A stretch of DNA of 64,000 nt from contig NTMA01000020.1 in assembly GCA_002917075.1 (NCBI GenBank), positions 372,001 through 436,000 on the forward strand, given 5' to 3'. The position numbers were made by a program, and so were the translations under genes. Origin of the DNA: Hawksworthiomyces lignivorus (lineage: Eukaryota; Ascomycota; Sordariomycetes; Ophiostomatales; Ophiostomataceae). Below the pieces are notes generated by a model. The model saw only the letters and a list, made by a program, of their open reading frames with translations, was not told the origin of the DNA and made no database searches. Position 1 is the stretch's first letter. Every line of letters begins with the position of its first letter. Shown here in pieces: positions 58,873-64,000 of this stretch.

Positions 58873-61112
58873 CTATTGTTTCTCAGGATCGTGGGCCAGA
58901 TTGTCGTGATCCTCGGTGTCGTGATTCTTAGTGTCGTGGCTCTCGGTGTCATGATCTTCGTCGGTTCGCTGATCTGTTTGCTCACTTTGATTAACTGGCT
59001 GTTCATATGCTCGCAACTTGGGATGTGTGGGGTCGGCGATGTCCATGACCGCCAAGAGATCTCCCCGCCGAGTCACCGGTATCAACTGCGTCCCGCGCGA
59101 CCACGTACCCATTCCTAAACCCTCGTGCGCGTGCCTGTGTAGCTGGAAGGCGTCGGTGCTCGACCATTCGAGCTTCGCGTACTGGTAGCGTTCCCCGCGG
59201 CCCTTGCACCACGACAGCATCGGGGCCAACACGAAGGAGAGCACGATGATGAGGCTGCCGATGACGAGAATCAAGGCCAGGCCGAGGATGCTGACGGAAA
59301 CAAAACCTTGCACGAGGATTTTCTGTACGCGCATCTCATCAGTCTGCTGTCATGCTTCTTCACCCGTTAGAAGAACAAGAATTACGTTCATACCTGATTT
59401 GCACACAACTCCCTACGAGTTGTTGTATTTGGATAGACAACGAGATTGGCAAACTCCGGCTCCGCGAATCCGATTGTCGACTCTACGAAGAGGAACTGCA
59501 TTTGAGCCATGACCGTGGCATGCCAGTGTTGTACTTCGAGTTGCCATTGATTATTGGGCAGCGGGCCGAGTATTGGTCCATTGAGTCTGTCCCGAGCCGT
59601 GAGGACCTGAGTACCGAGCAAGGCTAGAGGGTCTTTTATCCCCGAGTTGGATGCAAACGTTGTCCTCCATAACCAGTACGCCCAATCTTTGTCTTCTTTT
59701 TCCCATAGAGCAAATACTTCGTCTTCCGCGTTCCAGCGGCTATTCAGGGAGGTGCATTTTGTTTGCCTGCTTACGCCCGTCAGACACCACTGCTCTTGCT
59801 CTTTGCAGGCAAGGGGTGCCCCCGGCTCGTCTTGCCGATAGAAAGTCGTATTTCCCCAGTCACTAACTGTAAGTTTGTACACCTGCGTGGTGTTTGTCGT
59901 CCCGCCAAACCACCCGTCGTCGGATGGCCTTGAATATAAAATACGGTCTGATGATAAAAAAAAAAGGGTGTGGCTAGCATTAAGGGGCGCGAGCTCCGGG
60001 ATGGGTAAGAAGCTTGAGGAATTTGCGTCAACGCTTCCGTTCCAATAGTTGGCGAAATGGAAGCTGCATTACCTCGTTAATGGCTTGTAAAGTAAATTGG
60101 GGCAGATATAAAAGACATACCGAATGCTGAAGTCATACGCCGTGTCTTCGCCACTGTGTGTTAGATCCTCAATGTCAGGATATACATCGCTTAAGAACTG
60201 TGTCGTATAATTCCTTGTTGTACCGTTAACATTTTCCATCTGGCCATAATAGTACGTGGTGTAAGACTGCTTCGTAGCTTCGTTATATGTACGGAACCGG
60301 TATCCATCTGTGGACAAAGGCGCACAGTGCACAGTTCTTCTGAACTGGAGTCTACGGTAAGTGGGAGTGTTGCGGCCGAAGTCGTCGAGGCTGTCTAAAA
60401 GTCCGGTATCTATAAACAAGTTTCCAGTTGCACTTTTACATACTTTAGCGTCAAAGGGACAGCTCGCGTTAGTGTTTACAATCTCCGGAACTAGTTGTCT
60501 TTTAACATAGGTGCCACAGTTTACTCCGAGGTTGCCGGTCCGATAAGTATAACACTGACGAGCGTATGTCTCTGCTACTTTCATGTTCTCGATTACCAGT
60601 GGGCCGTCGGCATCACCAAAGGTGGCCATGTCGTCGGTGTCATGTATATATGAACAGTTCGCGCCCGAGAGCAACACTTGGCTGTTGAGTACAGCAGTGC
60701 TGCGTAATGTGAAACCGCTAGCGAGGGCAAAGCCAACAAAAGAAGCCACAGCTATCCCGAATGGCAGAAGCAACCGCGTCCAGACATGCTTTGCGTTTGG
60801 TCGCCAGGAGAAGCCCGTATCCGCAAGTGTCCAAACAGTGCCCTCAGGATTGGGCGCATTACGCGAGAAAACTTGGTGTTGATGATGGACGCTGTCGCTG
60901 GGGCTGTCTTGCGAAGAGAGGTAGCGAAGAACAAGGCACCCAAGTCTCCAAAAGCGAATGCCGACGAGAGTCACGAAGAAGGCCAGAAATGCGATCAACA
61001 GGTTGCCGCCTTGGCGAGTGAGAGTCAGGGTAGCGCCAAGTATACGACCCCTTGACCAATCAGTCCAGGCTCCCAGATAGACGGCGTATGAAGTTGTTGC
61101 ATCAATAGACAT
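58873..61112 (-). CDS. Fungal membrane glycoprotein of unknown function, three exons
   Basis: Proposed exons are 61112-60121, 60063-59394 and 59343-58873, giving 710 residues in frame. The start chosen is the ATG of MSIDATTSYAVYLGAWTDWS, which opens the region resembling a paralogous family of orphan fungal membrane proteins. Hydrophobic segments lie at about 30-52 (NLLIAFLAFFVTLVGIRFW), 110-132 (LLLPFGIAVASFVGFALASG) and 566-592 (SVSILGLALILVIGSLIIVL). The part between the second and third segment (about 133-560) is rich in Cys and in N-glycosylation sequons (NCS, NAS, NGT, NYT, NGS, NSS, NTT). It is probably extracellular or lumenal. The C-terminal tail ends in a five-residue repeat with His-Asp at fixed positions. 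Function is unknown. Intron donors are GTATGT and GTATGA, and the acceptors are GCAG. Confidence 0.78.
58882..58956 (-). repeat. 15-nt tandem repeat encoding xHDxx pentapeptides
   Basis: About five 15-base units encode a pentapeptide with His-Asp fixed at positions 2-3 (for example SHDTK, NHDTE, AHDPE) at the C-terminus of the membrane protein. Some codons vary between units. Confidence 0.85.
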
Positions 61113-62284
61113 GGTTTTGATCTGATCTCGGAGAACGAAGAGGTCTGAGATAGGACGAACTCTGGAATCAGAGACGTACAACAGGATGCGGAGTAGCCCT
61201 GTAACAAATGGTTGTGGTAGAATAATACACCAGGCTAAGACAGAGTCCAAATCCTTATACGCCTATAACTAAGCAACGCTAACTGCCTCCGTCACGGCAG
61301 CAAAATACATCTTATTGGGTTCAATTATACTCTTACCTACTGCTTAACCTCAAAGACCTATAATTAAAGGAGGGTGGAGAAATGGCTCAGGATAAGGGAC
61401 ATAATTTCATCGAGTACGATGTATGATCACCAAAAACTACACCACGCATTAGATTGAGGCACAGCTGCCGTGCTGCTGTTGGCGCCGGGTAAATGTAATG
61501 TGTCGATAATCGAAACCAGGATCAGCTATTCAGAGCGTTTCCCTTAATGACAATATATTGAATTAGTTTTGTTTTTTAGTTTCATATAGCTCCAGAGAGT
61601 ATATCTTGTCGGACTGGCGCTCCCTTTGTAACTCTACTCTGCCTAACTCTCAGTCCCCGTCAGCCTCCAAAGGATGAGGGCAGATGATAATATGTGATCA
61701 TCCCTGAAACTCTGAACATGTTGCTTAAAGGATTGTTAAGATTGATGTCGCTATGTTTACAAGAATTGTTTTTGGCTTTTTGTAAAATAAGATCACTAGA
61801 TGGGAGAAGAACGAACAGCTTCGGTTAATTGCTTTTATAGTCGATCCGGCTTGTTGTTGTTGGTTTGACAAGGATTGCCATGGCGGGCACTATTGAGTTC
61901 ACCCTGAGAATTTGCACCGACCGGAGGGTTCTACTAACAACCCCGGAAGTCAACGGCTAAACATAGGTATAAAATTAAAATAAAAGAAGGGAAAGAAGTT
62001 AAGAGTACGAGAGAGAGACGTTCGGAAAAGAAGGACTTTATTTTATACTTCGTATGCCGTCGTTAAAGAGGCCACCGGGACGGGGCCAACCAGCAACGAC
62101 CTTTTAGCCCCATATTTCCCGATTGAGAAGGCCGCCTACTCTGGGCGGGTACAACATGTTTAAACTTATAAAAAAAGACATGGATTTACTTTTTTCTAAA
62201 ATACATCTCCAGCAAGACGCTGCCAATTGTCCTGATTGTTTTTTTTCTATTCCCTGCGTCTTTCCATTGCATTTCCTTTCTATT
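61113..62284. promoter_or_regulatory. Upstream region of the membrane protein gene, no other gene seen
   Basis: An AT-rich spacer of 1.2 kb in tandem minus-strand orientation. It contains the promoter side of the membrane protein gene at left and the 3' UTR of the next gene at right. Nothing else is recognised. Confidence 0.55.
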
Positions 62285-64000
62285 TCACATTACCGGAGCT
62301 AAATAATACTCTAGAATGTCGTAAAGCAAGGCTAAATAGTTGCTTTTCTGTTCTTCGAAGTTTCCTTGGTGCTCCGCATTCTCCTCGTCTTCCAGTTCTT
62401 TGATATTTTCTCGGGCGTCGATGCCCTTCCCTTTTCCAGGGAACCCAGCCGTCCACCGACCGCCGTCCAGCTTGTCCAGAAACTCAAAGAGCTTTGTTGC
62501 AGATGTCTTCTCTGCAAAGAGCTCCTCAAGAGTTTGTTTTTCAAGACACCGCTGCAGCATGTCTCCGTCAACTTGCATACCAGCCCTCTGATCGACTTCG
62601 GGCTCCGCATCAAAATCGCAGTCAGCGTCCTCGTAAGAAAACGGGTAGAGGGTAGGAGATGTGAGCGCCAGATTCTGCACTAGCCGTAGAACTCTCCAAA
62701 TAGGTAAGCTGAGAAGTGTAAAATGCTGCACGGATCCATCGATGGACATGCCCAAAATCTCTGCCGCATCTGGCGTGCTAGGCACCAGTCCATATCGCAC
62801 ATCGCGGCATGCTTGTTGCCAGCTTGGCCGAGTTCTTCCACGAGCAAGCTTGCGAACCGATGCTGGGAGATCAGCTTCAAAAACCACAGTGCAGTCTCTA
62901 CCAGGCTGTTGCCATGGCACCCACAAGCCAGCAACGCCACAACTCCGGTCACAGACGAGCAACACGGACGAGTCCAGGTCTCCATCTGCTGCCTTGCTGC
63001 CTATCTCTATCATATGCGCTGCAGTGCGCGATTCTGAGTCAGCGTGGTGGAGCGTCATGTCACCCGCATCGCCTCCGGTTATATCAATGACTTCTAAGGA
63101 GTCGCGGTCCGTTAGCGCAACAACCTTCCGGTTCACAATTCGTAAGGTCGTTGCAAAAGAGCCAAGCTCAAAGGTCCCCTGGGTCCTCAGGCGTCTGTCT
63201 GTTAGATCAAGCTGATCCCAGTAGATAGTGGATCCCACGCAGTAGAATACGTTGTTGTTCCACCCAACGACCGAGTAAACTGGATCTGAAAACTTAGGTC
63301 TCTTGTACCGCGTCCAATATTTGATTTTCGGTCGTTGTCCATCCGTGCCGCTGTCTCCCTGCATAGTAGAAAGCACTAGAAGACGCCCACCCTTGGTGGA
63401 AACTAGTAAAAATATCCACTTGTCTCCCTCTCGTTCATATTGCCATTCGTTCAGCCCAAGAATTTGATCGCCAACTTTTCCCAGGCCGGACACAAACTCA
63501 ACCGGCTCATTGTTCCTGTCCGTTGGGCACGATAAATCCTCTCCTGTATCCGGGTCAAGAAACTGAATGGTCGCTCGATCTTCTAGATCCTTAATCGCAA
63601 CAACTAAGCAATCGAGTACGTGAGAATAGATCAATCTCACGGGAGTACCGCCTACCGGTAGGCTGCGATGTACTGGCCCGGGCTGGGAATGCAGCTCGGA
63701 AAGCATGATGTGAGATTTGGCAGAGAACACCAACTGTGTCTTGTTTTGGCGGCCTGGTAAACCGCTGTGAAGGATCGAAGCAGCGCTTATAAACGGTGAC
63801 GGCTTGGTAAAGTCCCCGGCGTCAACGACCCAAACCATCTGCAGCGATCGGAATTTTGCACTCTGTACGTCAAGGTCTGCATGGAGAGACACTCGACCGC
63901 CACAGACAACCAATACTGATTTTTTCAAGCTAGCATCGTCGACAAGAGTGATTTGTGTAGCAGTTAGGCCGACCTTTTCCGAATTGACAGCTAATATCTT
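62285..64000 (-). CDS. Beta-propeller protein, Mms1 N-terminal/CPSF-A-like, 5' end outside window
   Basis: The minus-strand frame is open from the right edge to a stop at 62285-62287 (about 570 codons visible). The first in-window residues KILAVNSEKVGLTATQ show that the gene continues past 64000. The visible part looks like repeated beta strands of a propeller, for example LVFSAKSHIMLSELHSQPG, LIYSHVLDCLVVAI, KWIFLLVSTKGGRLLVLS, NVFYCVGSTIYWDQLDLTD and KVVALTDRDSLEVIDITGG. The C-terminal part (LPIWRVLRLVQNLALTSPTL, then VDGDMLQRCLEKQTLEELF and YLALLYDILEYYLAPVM) recalls the end of fungal proteins carrying the Mms1 N-terminal (DDB1/CPSF-A-like) domain. I recognise this only loosely. An Rrn6-type RNA polymerase I factor is an alternative. 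No introns are evident in the visible part. Confidence 0.6.
   Translation of the reverse strand, partial: KILAVNSEKVGLTATQITLVDDASLKKSVLVVCGGRVSLHADLDVQSAKFRSLQMVWVVDAGDFTKPSPFISAASILHSGLPGRQNKTQLVFSAKSHIMLSELHSQPGPVHRSLPVGGTPVRLIYSHVLDCLVVAIKDLEDRATIQFLDPDTGEDLSCPTDRNNEPVEFVSGLGKVGDQILGLNEWQYEREGDKWIFLLVSTKGGRLLVLSTMQGDSGTDGQRPKIKYWTRYKRPKFSDPVYSVVGWNNNVFYCVGSTIYWDQLDLTDRRLRTQGTFELGSFATTLRIVNRKVVALTDRDSLEVIDITGGDAGDMTLHHADSESRTAAHMIEIGSKAADGDLDSSVLLVCDRSCGVAGLWVPWQQPGRDCTVVFEADLPASVRKLARGRTRPSWQQACRDVRYGLVPSTPDAAEILGMSIDGSVQHFTLLSLPIWRVLRLVQNLALTSPTLYPFSYEDADCDFDAEPEVDQRAGMQVDGDMLQRCLEKQTLEELFAEKTSATKLFEFLDKLDGGRWTAGFPGKGKGIDARENIKELEDEENAEHQGNFEEQKSNYLALLYDILEYYLAPVM

Overview
The window looks like a chromosome segment of a filamentous ascomycete (Pezizomycotina, probably Sordariomycetes). 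Most introns are short (about 50-110 nt), with GTAAGT-like donors, a CTAAC/CTAAT branch site and a YAG acceptor. Intergenic regions carry long CT-rich promoter or leader tracts. The gene set includes lineage markers: an ApsB/Mto1-type microtubule organiser, a division III chitin synthase, an Hsp88-type Hsp110 and an N-glycosylated orphan membrane protein family. No bacterial, viral, CRISPR, tRNA, rRNA or intact transposon sequence was recognised.

Layout, left to right. 1-1489: 3' part or whole of an unrecognised Ser/Gly-rich protein (+). 2146-4170: seven-exon metacaspase (-). 4171-10414: about 6.2 kb with no gene I can support, including the metacaspase upstream region and an orphan CT-rich tract. 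10415-14743: ApsB/Mto1-like coiled-coil protein (-), head to head with RAD54 (15314-17891, +); an MluI cell-cycle box lies between them. 18176-22824: UDP-glucose:glycoprotein glucosyltransferase ending in KDEL (-), head to head with coatomer alpha (24043-28154, +). 28722-29705: proteasome lid subunit Rpn12 (-). 32499-36681: Skt5/Chs4-type chitin synthase activator with a C-terminal CaaX box (+). 38027-42342: NMD factor Upf2 (+). 45928-48911: division III chitin synthase (+). 50498-53035: Hsp88/Sse1 (+). 53894-57269: eIF5B (-). 58873-61112: three-exon membrane protein (-). 62285-64000: 3' part of a beta-propeller protein resembling the Mms1 N-terminal family (-), running off the right edge.

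Exon structures were rebuilt by eye from splice signals and family conservation. All complete multi-exon models keep frame from start to stop. Several genes share the secretory and cell-wall route: UGGT (ER folding control), alpha-COP (retrieval of KDEL proteins and other Golgi-to-ER cargo), Skt5 and a chitin synthase. Others serve proteostasis and RNA quality control (Rpn12, Hsp88, metacaspase, Upf2, eIF5B).

I found no clearly novel multi-gene system. The best leads are splice-level. A 12-nt last exon supplies the CaaX box of Skt5, and retention of the preceding intron would remove it. Stop-free, length-multiple-of-three introns lie in UPF2 (two) and hsp88 (one), so their retention would give longer proteins without a premature stop. 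An apparent MCB element lies next to RAD54. A large non-coding block carries an unassigned promoter-like tract.
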